The notes beneath the pieces are model-generated. The model searched no databases, was not told the DNA's origin, and worked only from the letters and a program-made list of their open reading frames with translations. A program made the position numbers and the translations under genes. From NCBI GenBank assembly GCA_018398585.1, contig JAGTTD010000020.1:21238350-21302349 (forward strand): a stretch of DNA of 64,000 nucleotides. Reading direction: 5' to 3'. The stretch is from Simmondsia chinensis. Taxonomy: Eukaryota > Streptophyta > Magnoliopsida > Caryophyllales > Simmondsiaceae. This document shows, piece after piece, positions 24,013 to 34,740 of the stretch. The first letter of the stretch is position 1, and every line of letters begins with the position of its first letter.

Positions 24013-24516
24013 ATTAGTATAAGTGATTAGTATTTATAAAATGCAAGTAGTAATGCAAATTAAATAACTAAAAATGCGAACCAAATAAAATTGCGATACT
24101 AAAATTACCGAAACGAGAGAACAATGAAATTCGAATTTCAGCCAAACACTTTACGAACTTCGAACTTTAGAGCACAATTTTGCAATTAGCAAAGTTGAAG
24201 AAGATGGGAGAAGAGAGGATTGAAGATTTGGTGAGAAAATGGGTTAGGGAGGATTAAGCATTTATAAAAAAAAAATATAATTTTTTTTATATATTATAGA
24301 GCGGCAACGGCCCGTGCAGGCCGGCCCAATTTTGGGGCCATCCCGGCCTGTTGGCTACGCCTACTTATAGATATACACAATATTAGCTAAATATCCTGAA
24401 AGATGGCAAACTCCTCTTGCCATATTTCTAGCCTCATGTCGCTAACTGCGTCCATCCTTAGCTCACCACGCTTGGGATCTCACCAAGCCTATCAAGCCTC
24501 CCAGCACCATCCGCCA

Positions 24517-25037
24517 GTAAAATAAATCAAATATTTGAAAAAAAAGTTGAAAACTAAAAATAAAAAACTGCATAATTTATTGTTAAAATCTAATTTTAAT
24601 AAAAGTGGAAAACTAAATACAGAAAGTAATACCAAATTAAAAGTAAATTGTTAGGTTATTTATTTTACAGGTCTCAATTTCACCTATTTATTTCTTTATA
24701 TATATATATATATATATAATTATGTCAATTTAATCCTTTTAATTTTAATTTTATTAATTTATTCCCACACAATTTATATTTTGTTAATCTAATTCTAAAT
24801 TACAATTGTCTATTTATTCCGACACATCTTATATTTTGTCAATTTAATTCTATATTAAAATTGATGTTTATGTGAAGCTGCCGATGAAAATTTTAGTGGT
24901 CAACTTAAGGGAGAAAAATATATTGGATCACTTATATTAGATATGACCAGACCAATAAAATTATGTCACTAATTTAACATTAATTTTACTTGAGAATTAG
25001 GTTAGCATAATAAATGAAATATATAAACTTTTCAATG
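24517..25037. other. AT-rich spacer with a decayed MITE and (TA)n run
   Basis: About 24655-25020 shows phrases of the foldback MITE family (TGTCAATTTAATCC, ATTTATTCCCACAC) but no clean ends. A TA microsatellite lies at about 24697-24718. Confidence 0.4.
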
Positions 25038-25606
25038 TGTCAAATTTCATGGGCCATAGGGCTAACATAAGAAGTTGGTATATATAAAATCCACATATAA
25101 GTTCAACTGAGATTATTCATAAAATCAATTTATATTAGATAGAGTAACCAATTAAACTTATATATCAATTTTTTGGGTTATTTACACCTAAGGTCCCTGT
25201 ACTTTACCCAATGTGTTAATTTTGTCTTTGTACTTTTAATTGTGCTAGTTTAGTCCATGTACAATTTAAAATATGTTTATTTATTCCTTTGATTAAATTT
25301 AAGTTAATGACATAATTTTAAACGATAAATTATGTTAGATGCAAGTAGCTTATTATAAATTCATTCTTTTACTTAATTTAACCCAACTCACAGCTGAACT
25401 ATAAAAAACTTAACATTACTTTTTCTCTAAGGACCAAATTGACACATTTTGAATTGCACAGGAACTAAATTGACACAATTAAAAGTACAAGGACTAAATT
25501 GATATAACAGACAAAGTATAGGAACTTTTGGCATAAATAAGCCATTTTTTTCTCCCCCCAACTCTGATGTGAAATTGAACTAGACTTATATATGAGGACC
25601 TTTACA
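25038..25606 (-). repeat. Solo LTR of a TRIM-like family, split by a MITE
   Basis: The two pieces (25038-25174 and 25551-25606) join to match the ~195-bp LTR found at 57506-57704 and 57875-58069. Shared phrases are TGTCAAATTTCA, ATATATAAAATCCACATATA, TTAGATAGAGTAACC and, after the MITE, GAACTAGACTTATATATGAGGACC. The target duplication of the LTR is not clear. Confidence 0.7.
25175..25543. mobile_element. Foldback MITE, Mutator-like, copy 2
   Basis: Ends GGGTTATTTACACC at the left and GGCATAAATAAGCC at the right, inverted. Long palindromic arms contain TTTAGTCC / GGACTAAATTGA. ATTTTTT occurs on both sides (25168-25174, 25544-25550). It interrupts the solo LTR. Confidence 0.85.
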
Positions 25607-25640
25607 GAAGTAAATAACTAGAAATCATATACATGGAAGG

Positions 25641-26170
25641 CGCTCATGGAGGGACCTAGCTTTGTTAGGAAGAGTAAAGGAAAATCTTTAACGACAAAAA
25701 GGGAAAGGAGAGCTTTGAAGTGCAAGAAGGAGCAAGAGGAACGGAAGCTCCAAGAGTTCTTGAAGGATATGTCGCCCAGAAATAGCATGCAGAAATCAGG
25801 TAAAACCTCAGGCAAGCAGAGGAAGAGGAATATGGCGAAGCACAGTAGTAGCGTGCATGAGGCCAAGAAGATCCTTGAGGCTGAGGTCTGAATTTCGATG
25901 GCTTTGACCCGCCTACAGTAGGAGCCATACTTGATGAAAGGATGACCTGACTGCCTTTTATCCTATTTCAATCACCCTAAGATCCAAATCAGTCTTAGTG
26001 GTCAGTTAGGTTTGTCCTGTTATGCCGGGTGTTGTTTGTTATTTGTAGTTATGTTTGATCCTGTTCTTATTTCTATGTGCCCCTTTTTTAATGGATTTTT
26101 TAAGGGCTCGCTAGTTTGAGCACCTGAATTGTTTCGTAACCTAGTTGCTAATTATCAAAAAAAAAAAAAA
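25641..26170 (+). mobile_element. 5'-truncated LINE copy: ORF1 C-terminus joined to 3' UTR
   Basis: Flanked by ATATACATGGAAGG (25627-25640) and ATATACGTGGAAGG (26171-26184), a 14-bp target duplication with one mismatch. It begins inside ORF1 (frame at 25646: GPSFVRKSKGK ... LQEFLKDMSPRNS), clearly related to the ORF1 end at 29895-30250 (LQDFLKDMSPTSN). After a frame break, NFDGFDPPTVGAILDE matches NFDGFNPVEVADILAH. ORF1 stops at about 25950. A 200-bp T-rich 3' UTR ends TAATTATC plus poly(A). No ORF2 lies between. Confidence 0.82.
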
Positions 26171-26302
26171 ATATACGTGGAAGGTGGTGGAGTGAGCTTA
26201 TCCTTAGTTGGGTGTGTCTCCCAACCCCCACCACAAAACGACCCCGCCAATTGAGTAAAACGGTGGCAATGCATGTGCATCATGTTAAAAGTGGAATCCA
26301 AC

Positions 26303-26380
26303 ACTTTTAACTTTTTTTTTTTGCCTCCGATAATTAGGGAGAAATCTCTCAATACAAGTCGGCGTACTTACCGAAGTGAT
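26303..26380 (-). mobile_element. LINE 3' end remnant
   Basis: A poly(T) run, then CCTCCGATAATTAGGG and CAATACAAGTCGGCG. On the minus strand this is the LINE end signature (CTTGTATTG ... TAATTATCG plus A tail) seen at 63440-63474. Confidence 0.45.
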
Positions 26381-27480
26381 CCAACGCTTAACTATGTTGG
26401 AGCTTCTTTACTTGGACGAAAATGACCCTTCTTTCACTATCCTTCTCCCTTTTTCTAATAATAATATTCAATGCGGAACAGAAAAATAAAGTTCAATATT
26501 GAAAATATCAAAACCGAAGGTGCTTGGTATCCACTAAAAACGAGAGGAAATAATAGGATTTGTATTGAAGTTTTTTGGAATAAGGAATAAAACAACAATG
26601 AGAATTATTTATAGTATAGAAACAAAAAAGCTTAAAGTTGTGAAATTATAAAAAATCTCACTTAATTAGTGGCAAAACATGAATGTGGCTAAAAATTATG
26701 TCTATAAGCCGAATATTGGAAAACAAGTGGGACTAGTGTCATCGCGATTGGATTCTGGTAGTTCATTCTAATAGCTTTGTTTTGATGTATAATAGGTCGT
26801 GTGACTCTTTATATATTAGAAGTTATGTCCGTTTTAAGTTTGAATGGATTTCTAGTCTTCCAAACTGTCTCACGAACTCTTCAATTTTTCATTCTACGTC
26901 AATTTGTTTATCCCTTTCCCTTTTGGGTGGCTGCTGCTTGGGTTGAAAGAGTCGGTATTGTGATGGATAATATAATTATATATTCCGATCAATAGCATGA
27001 GTTTGAAGCTTATTTCCACTTTAAAGTTCTTAAATTGCTTGTAGACATTATTGGACGGTTCTGTAAGAACTTTTAGAAGGAAGTAGGATTACGCACTGAA
27101 GGAGGAGTTCAAGCCAGGTGAATCAATAGGTGTCAAACTAGGCCTTAGTTTGGGATGAAGCCAAGCCGGTACATATGATAGGAAAGGAAGAGATCCCCAT
27201 CTAATATTGCCATTTGGCCGGATAGGTGAGCTCCGAGTTGCATTAACCAGGACTTGTAGGAAGCAATTCTCCGCTCAATTGTTGATGATGTCTCAACTTG
27301 ACAATATGATTCTAAAGAAAATTTTTTAGCCAACTCCTTCTACAGGGCAACATGACTGGCTACAGGTAGCCCATTACTGATAAGGTAAGAAGAACCTAAA
27401 GTGCTGTTGTATCTCCTAAGGATGATCTATTGGCTTGATTAGCCATCCTTGAGAGGCTAAAAACAAAAGAAAGCTAGTGA
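26381..27480. other. Unresolved spacer
   Basis: No gene family recognised. Open frames of ~60 codons at 26801-26995 (+) and 27145-27333 (-) lack known motifs; old retroelement debris is likely. Confidence 0.3.
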
Positions 27481-28450
27481 GATTTAAGATTCTTGATACC
27501 AATCAAATTATTTGCCCACAACGAATGGTGTAGGCATCTTTCTCTTAGTTGCAGGACCACGTGGAATCTTTGGACCACCATTTTAAGATTGCGGAGAAAT
27601 TATCACTTAGGTACCCTTAGGTTTGAATATTTATCAATTAGGTACCTTAATATTTTAATATATACAATGTGGTACCCTAAGGTTCGAAAAATTTATCACT
27701 TAGGTACCTTATATAAGATTTTAATGAATTTTTATAAGAATTTAACCGATTTTATACAAACAATGCTGATATAATACATGATTTTGATAATATATACAAG
27801 CTATACCAATATTTTTGTTAAAAAAAAAAGAATTGTAATAAAATATTTAATGGATATTGATATGAATTACCTAAATATTGCCACAGTTATGTGTAATTTT
27901 TGCATTTTTTGGCTAAAAAATATCAAATTCTAATTAAAATACTAATATATTGTCCAAATTGTGTTCAATTTTAGAATTTTCTAACCAAAATCTATCAAAT
28001 TTTGACAAAAAGTATCTTATTAATAAAATTTTAAAACTTCTGGATACCTAAGTGATAAAATATTTAAAACTCAAGGTATTCTATTGTATATATTAAAATA
28101 TCAGGATATCTAGGTAATAAGTAGCCAAACCTTAGGGCACATAAGTGATAATTTCCCAAAGATTGTGTGGACTCACTTTTCACATCCTAACAATTTAAGA
28201 GGCCTCATTCAATAGTAGTAATTCCCCTTTTTCAAGGGCTCAACAAAAAAGGTTTGGCTCATGTCATTCTTTACAATTGTTATAACCCAATTTGGGATAC
28301 TAGAAATGCTTTCATTTTCCAAAACTCTTCTCTTGATTGGGATCGCACCTCAAAAGCAATAAAATTGAGAGTCATTACTTCATTTCAACGATTGGTCACC
28401 TGTTCTGAAAACTTCATCTACTACTACATTGAGGATCCTTGAACACTAAC
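27481..28450 (+). pseudogene. LINE ORF2 C-terminal remnant interrupted by a MITE
   Basis: Left piece: LFAHNEWCRHLSLSCRTTWNLWTTIL (27505-27592), the zinc-finger-like RVT end of plant L1 ORF2. The right piece after the MITE includes STKKVWLMSFFTIV and WDTRNAFIFQNSS (28250-28340), the [IL]WxxRNxxxFxN motif common near LINE C-termini. Frames are shifted and stops present. The homologous fragment at 43090-43911 shows the same order without the MITE. Confidence 0.65.
27593..28157. mobile_element. Foldback MITE inside a LINE remnant
   Basis: Left end GGAGAAATTATCACTTAGG, right end AAGTGATAATTTCCC, inverted. The motif TTAGGTACC / GGTACCTAA is repeated in both arms. Flanking 9-mers 27584-27592 and 28158-28166 (TAAGATTGC / AAAGATTGT) match at 7 of 9. 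A related half-element is at 63716-63965. Confidence 0.8.
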
Positions 28451-29500
28451 ATCCATTGGCGCTTCCAAATCTAGAGCACCCTTTTTTACTTTTGTTAGAA
28501 TATTAACGAGTATTATAAAAACTAATCACGACAAGGAAGAAGAACGAGAAAGTTCTTATATGAGAGACAAACGATGAAAATAGCACTGTGGTAGAACCAT
28601 TGTCTTAAAAGACGATTTCGCAGCTGTTCTTGATGCACAGAGTACCGGCAGCCGTTCTTTAGGACTAATGCAATCCGACTCTTAAAATACACTCGTTAAT
28701 TGTCGGATAAGAGTGCCAATAGAACCATTGCCCAAGAGATTGAGAGAGACCGAAATATGGAGCGAGAGAAATTATCAAGTTTTTATTTTTCGGATGGATT
28801 GAAACCTTAGAATGGATAGGATTTTACAAGGATAGAGGTTGACTATTGGGAAGGGATGCCGTCCTTCCCCAAAAGTAACCATCCTTTAATTCATTACAAT
28901 AAGACACTTAGAAAGTGGAGAAGTACTTAGTGTTCAACAAATAGAACAGCTTTGTTCGGGAAGCAAAAATCATATTTATTCCTTAGCTCAATATTTTCCG
29001 AGAAATTAGTTTATGTAAAAATAAAACCCTCACCCGTATCCGATGTAGTGTGCGGCATGCCCACGCGTGCAGATAGTTCCGTTTATCTCCCATCCTTAAC
29101 TTAATTCAAATGGTTAACTTGAACTTTCTTATTTAAATTGAGATTCACTTTACAAACTTTTTCATGTAAAATTAGTTACCAAGAACAAATGGTTTTAAAA
29201 CACTTTAACTGATGTCTTTTTCCGATAACTGTTCACTTAAATTTGAATTAAGTTGATTGCAACTAGAGTTTCTTTTGCATTGATCTCCTTAGACGCCCAA
29301 TAGTAGCCACCAATTTTGCAGACCATTTTCAAAGCTACACCCATGCAGGCCAGGCTTTGAATATAATAAACAATTTGGGTTATGTATTCGAGACTTTGAT
29401 ATTTTGATTTTAGCTTTTGCTTTCACTCTCCTTTTGAAAGATCCTACGTACTTCTTGAAGATTCCATCCTTTTAAGTACTGAAAATAATAATAATAATAA
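28451..29500. other. Unresolved spacer
   Basis: Non-coding. Low-copy-looking sequence with no LTR ends or motifs I can pin down. An (AAT)n run lies at 29481-29501. Confidence 0.35.
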
Positions 29501-29510
29501 TAGCCCTTGT

Positions 29511-31200
29511 TTTTTTTGTTAAGTCACCGGAGTGCCGATACAAGACAGGCAAACTCGAAAAAACGAGGCCTGAAGCTAGCCGAAAGACGACCAAAAAACA
29601 AGAACAACAAAAGAAAAAGAAAAAACAGGACCTCAAACGAAGCAAAAGGAACACGGAGAGGCAAAGACCCGACAGGAGACCAACACAGCCAAAACAAACG
29701 ACGCAAGCGGACCCAAAGAAGACAAAGACCCAGACAAACAACCGAAACGGCAAACCTGGAAAGCACGCAGACAAACGGCCAAACAAAACAAAACACAAAA
29801 ACCACAAAGGAGCCGGAGCAAAACCAACAAGCACGGAAACCCCAGCAATAACCAGAAACAACCGCTAGAAACAAGCCCAACCACACAAGCCAAATCAATG
29901 AGCAAGGATGTCTGCCACCTCAACCGGGTTGAAGCCATCGAAGTTGATGCCCAACCTTTGCCCCATCTCTATAACTCGCTCCGCAGTCAGGATCCTCTCA
30001 TCATAAACTTCTTCCGTGATTTTCTGGATTCGATTACCCCTATTTCGGTTTTTTTTCTTTTTCTTCACTGATTTAGGTGACTTTCCAGCATTACTTGTAG
30101 GAGACATATCCTTGAGGAAATCTTGCAGCTCTTGCTTCTCTCTATCCTTCGTCTTGCGTTTAATCGCTTTTCTCTGTTTTCTTGTTGAGCGCACTTTTTC
30201 TTTTATTATCCAGCCCGAGCTAGGCCCTCCCATGGAAGGAGCTACATCTTGCTGACACGACAACATACTATCCTCAGCTTTAGAGTTACCCATTTCTGTA
30301 ATGGGTTCAAATGCGGGAGGGAACTCAGGCCCAGATGCTGTAGACTCATTATCACTATTACTTTCCCGAGTATCGGTAATAGGCGCGGTTTTCTGGGCAT
30401 GATGTTGAATCTCTGGATCTTCACCACTCACAACCCATGGCAGTAGCAGAGGGGGATGCGCCACCCGCTGTGAAGCACACGGCCTGGCATGCATGATCAG
30501 AGGCTGCGGGGCCCATCTTCCAATGATTTGGCCGTTGCGGTGGAGGGAAACATGACCAGATGGCTGCCAAGCAACTTCCGTCCCTTCATTTGTCAACAGC
30601 AGGGCAGGAGTTCTAGACTCCTCACTAATAACAAAGCGCTCAGGCATCAGATGCGGAGAAGGTTGAATCTGTAATGAGTGCCTTATCACAGTCATGCACT
30701 CATTCCCTTGAGGGGGATATGATGTGGAAAAGGCCTGCTCCCTTGCCAATCTAGCTGATGCGGTTCTGGACACAATGCTTGGGGAGTAGTCCTGTAACAA
30801 TGCAGAGCTTCCTTCTTTGACGAAGATCAAACGGGTTCCCCCACTGTGGTGAACCTGGACTATTTGGTGGATACATGTTGTGTGGCAAGTGTCCACCAGA
30901 ATCCTAGCAACGTCAATGCACCTCATAGTGGATGTTCTTGGATCCACCCTAATGAACCTCCCCCAAAGTTTGGCAATATCGGCAAAGCACTCCTTAGACC
31001 AACACTGGACCGGCAGTCCATGTATCTCAAGCCAGACCCTTCTATTAAGAGACCCAAGTGTATCTCCCGAGTATTTATAAACTTCACTGAACATTCGTTG
31101 GAGAATCTCCTTGCGGGGGCCGAGGTAGGCATCAATAATGGCCGTTGTTGTTTTGAGATCCCGTACAAAATGCTTCTTTCCTTAGTCATAAAAAGAGGCT
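29511..31200 (-). mobile_element. LINE copy with ORF1 and 3' UTR but no ORF2
   Basis: Minus strand. The 3' tail is marked by poly(T) on the plus strand at 29512-29519, preceded on the minus strand by CTTGTATCGGCACTCCGGTG. The ~370-bp 3' UTR (29520-29894) is G/T-rich. ORF1 follows directly upstream (29895-31094, open further to about 31180). The 5' part of ORF1 with the RNA-recognition motif is missing, so this copy is 5'-truncated. The target duplication is not clear. Confidence 0.75.
29895..31094 (-). CDS. LINE (L1-type) ORF1 protein, N-terminally truncated
   Basis: 399 codons without a stop. The first ~70 residues carry the plant LINE ORF1 core RRVWLEIHGLPVQCWSKECFADIAKLWGRFIRVD (long motif at residues ~18-52), the domain after the RRM in this family and related to DUF4283. 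The middle is low complexity. The C-terminus is basic (KQRKAIKRKTKDREKQELQD) and ends GINFDGFNPVEVADILAH. ORF1 proteins bind LINE RNA. The frame stays open left of the first ATG, so the ATG at 31094 is not the natural start. Confidence 0.8.
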   Translation of the reverse strand: MFSEVYKYSGDTLGSLNRRVWLEIHGLPVQCWSKECFADIAKLWGRFIRVDPRTSTMRCIDVARILVDTCHTTCIHQIVQVHHSGGTRLIFVKEGSSALLQDYSPSIVSRTASARLAREQAFSTSYPPQGNECMTVIRHSLQIQPSPHLMPERFVISEESRTPALLLTNEGTEVAWQPSGHVSLHRNGQIIGRWAPQPLIMHARPCASQRVAHPPLLLPWVVSGEDPEIQHHAQKTAPITDTRESNSDNESTASGPEFPPAFEPITEMGNSKAEDSMLSCQQDVAPSMGGPSSGWIIKEKVRSTRKQRKAIKRKTKDREKQELQDFLKDMSPTSNAGKSPKSVKKKKKNRNRGNRIQKITEEVYDERILTAERVIEMGQRLGINFDGFNPVEVADILAH

Positions 31201-31295
31201 TAAGAAAAGGAACGGGAAAATGTATAGGTGTTAGATATGCGTATTATTTGTTTTTTTTTATTTTTTATTTTTTAAGTAACGAGGCTCAGTATTTA

Positions 31296-32163
31296 GGCTG
31301 TGTTTGATTCAGTTTTTTAACAACGTAAAATTGTAAAAAAATAGTTTATTGTAAGGCTTGTATTTTGATAAAAAAAACACCCTTTTACATCTTTTTCACA
31401 ATTTAAATAAGAAAATGAAAAAAAATATGTTTTATAACTATGCAAAAAAATGCAAAAATATATCCTTTTCCCAACTTTTTTTCGATAAATTGCTCTTTTT
31501 ACATCTTTTTCACAACTTAAATAAGAAAATGAAAAAATATGTTTTATAACTATGCAAAAAAATGCAAAACTAAATCTTTTTCACAACTTTTTTTTGATAA
31601 ATTGCAGGCAAAGCTCGGAATATAACAACCGGCATCTCAAATGAGGAGACCCAACAAAAGAAAGGTGGCAAACGGCAAGAAAGGACCAAAAAAACAGCAA
31701 AGGACTCAAAAAACAAAAAGAGAAGCAACATCACCATGGAATGATCAACATCACCGAAGACACCCCACCCCTACTCGTCCAAGCCTAAGCTCACAGTTTG
31801 GGGAGGAGCTGACCTACTTTATTAGCATTAAAGTTTCACCACGATAGCGTATTTTTACTTTCTATTACCATTCACACCTACCAGCACCCCTTTTACTCTA
31901 TGGGTCGCAACACTCACCGCCCTTCGCTACAATGACCATCCATTATCGTGTGATTCTCTTCTACTTACTATTATTTTTGTGATTATAATAGACAAATTAT
32001 CTTTAAAACTTGTATTAAAAAAAATATTTCTGTAGAAAAGGTTTTTTTCAATACTGAATAACCAAACACTTCACTAGAAAACAATACATATCGTAAATGA
32101 ACAGATTTTACTGAAACATATAAGCCCAAAAAAAAGTTAAAATAAGATGATTCAAACACGCCC
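31296..32163. mobile_element. Tourist-like (PIF/Harbinger) non-autonomous element
   Basis: Ends GGCTGTGTTTGATTCAG and GATTCAAACACGCCC are inverted, with the 3-bp target TTA at 31293-31295 and 32164-32166, typical for Harbinger. It is 868 bp with no transposase and includes a tandem duplication at 31368-31600. Confidence 0.75.
31368..31600. repeat. ~117-bp tandem duplication
   Basis: TTTTTACATCTTTTTCACAA, then AAATAAGAAAATGAAAAAA, TATGTTTTATAACTATGC and AACTTTTTTT.GATAAATTGC occur twice in a row with few changes. Confidence 0.8.
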
Positions 32164-32370
32164 TTAGTCATGTTACAGTTAGAAGACTCCCTTCAGTCGA
32201 TTGAAACAATACTGATATCGTTTTTATGTTTTTAGCCTACCTCCTTAACTCCGAACCAGGGAGTAAATAGAGGAGAGATAATAAAGGGTAAACCAAACCC
32301 CATCTCCCCACTCCATGAAGCCAAAAAAAGTTAATACTAGATATGCAAAATTTTGAGATAACAAAATCTT

Positions 32371-32735
32371 GAGTTGTTTACACCAAAGGTTCTTATACCT
32401 TTTTTTATTGTATTAATTTGATCCATGTACTATTAGTTATGTCAATTTAGTCCATCTACAATTTAAATTATGTTAATTTAGTCCTTTAGTCAAATTTAAG
32501 TTAAATTATTGAAATAATTTTTCATAGGACAATCACGTTAGAGGCAAGTAACCCACTACAAATCTATCCATTAATTCAATTTAACCAAATCTAGAGCCGA
32601 ACTATTAAAAATTTTACTTTAGAAGCCAAATTGACACAATATGAATTATAAAGAAACTAAATTGACATAATTAAAAGTATAAGGACTAAATTGACACAAT
32701 GGATAAAGTACATAGACCTTTACTGTAAATGACCC
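32371..32735. mobile_element. Foldback MITE, Mutator-like, copy 3
   Basis: Ends GAGTTGTTTACACC and ACTGTAAATGACCC, inverted. Flanking CAAAATCTT (32362-32370) and TAAAATCTT (32736-32744) form a 9-bp target duplication with one mismatch, which supports a Mutator-type origin for the family. Confidence 0.88.
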
Positions 32736-32925
32736 TAAAATCTTTATAGTGACAAACTTTTGTTTGAAATTTTTTTAAAAAATAAATTGATTTCTAAATT
32801 TTCAAAGCATTATATATCAATTTTCCGTTTGAGTGGAAAGTACTTGAAAAGACCAACTAACCAAGTTTATTATCCATAAAGGAATGTGTTTTGGGACTGA
32901 ACTCTTTAGTAAGAGAGTCCAATTT

Positions 32926-33769
32926 TTTTTCTTTAATCGACAAACATGGCCAACCGCCACCAGAAACTAATCATTCAAATCAGATAAAATTACATCCATA
33001 AGTTCAAGGAATGGACACACCCACGAACGATGATAACAAACGCGAGCAACATCAGACTTAGCCACCATATGTGCTACTCTGTTATAAAGCCTAGGAATCC
33101 ACATAAAAGAGATATCACCGAAACACTCCTTAAGCCTCCATATATCGGAGATGATGGTATGAATAAGCCATGGAGGGTCCGAGGATGGGTTGGAGAGAGC
33201 TTCAATGACACCCAAGCAATCTAATTTGACTTGATGTTTGACCATCCCGAAGCTAAGGCCAAGAAGCGGGCCCCTCGGACGGCAAGAGCTTCCACCACCA
33301 TAGGAGAGTCCGAGGTACAAGAGGAGCACCAACCACAAATCACTGATCCAGAACAGTCTCGAGCAACGACATCTATAGCAATCCTCCCCTTGACTCTATC
33401 CGATGCAGCGTCCACATTAAGCTTGATGTAGAATGAGTGCGGAGAGGACCAACCCTGGCGAATGGCACTGGCAGTCGGCTGGGAAGGCGGTGCATTAGCT
33501 AGCCAAAAAGCAGGAACCTCTTCCATCACTTTGGAGCAAACATACAAAGGGTTGAGGCGACTCCCTTTAAATTGGGAAGCACATCATGGCTTCCAAATCC
33601 ATCAACGTTGCACATTTGGCAATAAGCTTGAGGTCACGTCCAAAGCTAGCGATGAAAGAATCCCATCATGACAAAAATCGGGGAATCCCACAAGGCTCGG
33701 CTTAAACCCAAGGTTGGAAGAAAACCACATGAGGCGCGAATCTTGACGGAAGAATAAAATATGCTCAAT
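32926..33769 (-). pseudogene. 5'-truncated LINE, RNase H end of ORF2
   Basis: 844 bp with a perfect 14-bp target duplication, AGAGAGTCCAATTT, at 32912-32925 and 33770-33783. The minus strand reads an RVT end (SIEHILFFRQDSRLMWFSSN), then an RNase-H-like domain: FYIKLNVDAASDRVKG, VVARDCSGSVICGW, VEALAVRGARFLAL (33221-33547), then LDCLGVIEALSNP and WIPRLYNRVAHMVAK (32967-33225) in another frame. It ends TTTGTCGATTAAAG plus A tail. One frame break lies near 33225. Confidence 0.85.
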
Positions 33770-33783
33770 AGAGAGTCCAATTT

Positions 33784-34740
33784 AAACTCTTGAAAAATGA
33801 TGGGTCAGAGAAGTTTTGAATTTATTTAATTTTTTTTTCTCTTATTTCGTATGGGCGTTAAGAGGGGTATTTATAGGGTGATGTATGAGGAAGTTGAAGA
33901 GTTCAGAGAGACATTCGATCATCAAAAGCTCAAGCATCGAGTTAAAATAAATATGAAACACAATTAATATCTATAGGGTGTATTTATAAGTCCTATATGA
34001 TTAATGGACCAAACTATGATAAGACAACAACTTTGCATCTAGCCCAACCTTTTTTCTTTGTATTCGACCTTCAAACGTATTTTCGGGCCATTTTTATGTT
34101 TTGTGACTGCTAAGGGGCAATTTTGTAATTTACCATTTTAGGATTTTTGTTTGTTTTGCCATAAATGCTTGTATGTTCTTGTTTTCCCATTCATTCCAAA
34201 TATTTAGCAATGCAGATCCTAAAAATTCCTCTCATCCATGGATCTTGATCCATTTGTCGATTTTCGCAAATGCTCAAGTAATGATTTGTGTTTCCGTTTT
34301 GCATCATAGAGTCTTTGTCACATGATGGGCAAGTGGATTTGAGATAGCCAGATTCTTTATGGATAAGATACTTTTTGAGGTCAGTCAAGTAGCTTTATCT
34401 CTTCAAAGACATCCGATAAAATTGGAACGATTAAAGGAAACTAGCATAGCTGTTGCGCAATGCTGACATGCACAAATTGAGAAATGGTCCAAAGTTTTTG
34501 AGTCGAAAACAGGGCTTGGCTTAGTTGATATGACTTCGGGGTCCAAAGACGCCACTTGGCATTGAATCCCTCTAGTAGCAAATATCCCACTCTCTTCTTA
34601 CCAATGTAACAAACAAAAAATAAAAAATAAAAAAATTGAGCTCAACTTCTTGATATGCATCAAATATGGCAAGTTCACTATATGCAAGTCGGCTAATGTA
34701 ACAAAAAAAAAAAAAAAAAAAAAAAAAAGGGAGGAAAAGA
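33784..34740. other. Unresolved spacer with poly(A) run
   Basis: No gene recognised. A 26-base A run at 34703-34728 sits just before the SINE and could be the tail of another element. Confidence 0.35.

Larger units (their letters stand above)
21342..24363 (-). mobile_element. Complete hAT-superfamily DNA transposon
   Basis: 3022 bp, bounded by TAGGCGTGGCC at the left and GGCTACGCCTA at the right (inverted ends with one mismatch in the first 11). A perfect 8-bp target duplication, CTTATAGA, lies at 21334-21341 and 24364-24371, the hallmark length for hAT. The subterminal regions are GC-rich (GGCCCGCC-type repeats) in an AT-rich context. It encodes one broken transposase and sits in the 5' LTR of the Ty3 element. 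Confidence 0.95.
18241..24516 (-). mobile_element. Ty3/gypsy gag-protease element split by a hAT transposon
   Basis: Minus-strand element. The inner start of the 5' LTR is at 21073 (TGACGTAGTGCG), next to a primer binding site TGGTATCAAAGCTC (21057-21070). This LTR is interrupted at 21342-24363 by a hAT element and resumes at 24372-24516, where it breaks off at CATCCGCCA. The 3' LTR lies at about 18241-18900; the shared part from GGAGAAAACTTACCTAGCC (18334) to CATCCGCCA (about 18570) aligns to the 5' LTR, with divergence. The internal part carries gag and protease only. No RT, RNase H or integrase was found. The outer limits and target duplication are unresolved. Confidence 0.8.

Noticed and set aside
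29472..29898. Overlapping long open frames on both strands
   Set aside because: They arise from the base-skewed LINE 3' UTR, which has few stop codons; no domain or codon pattern supports them.
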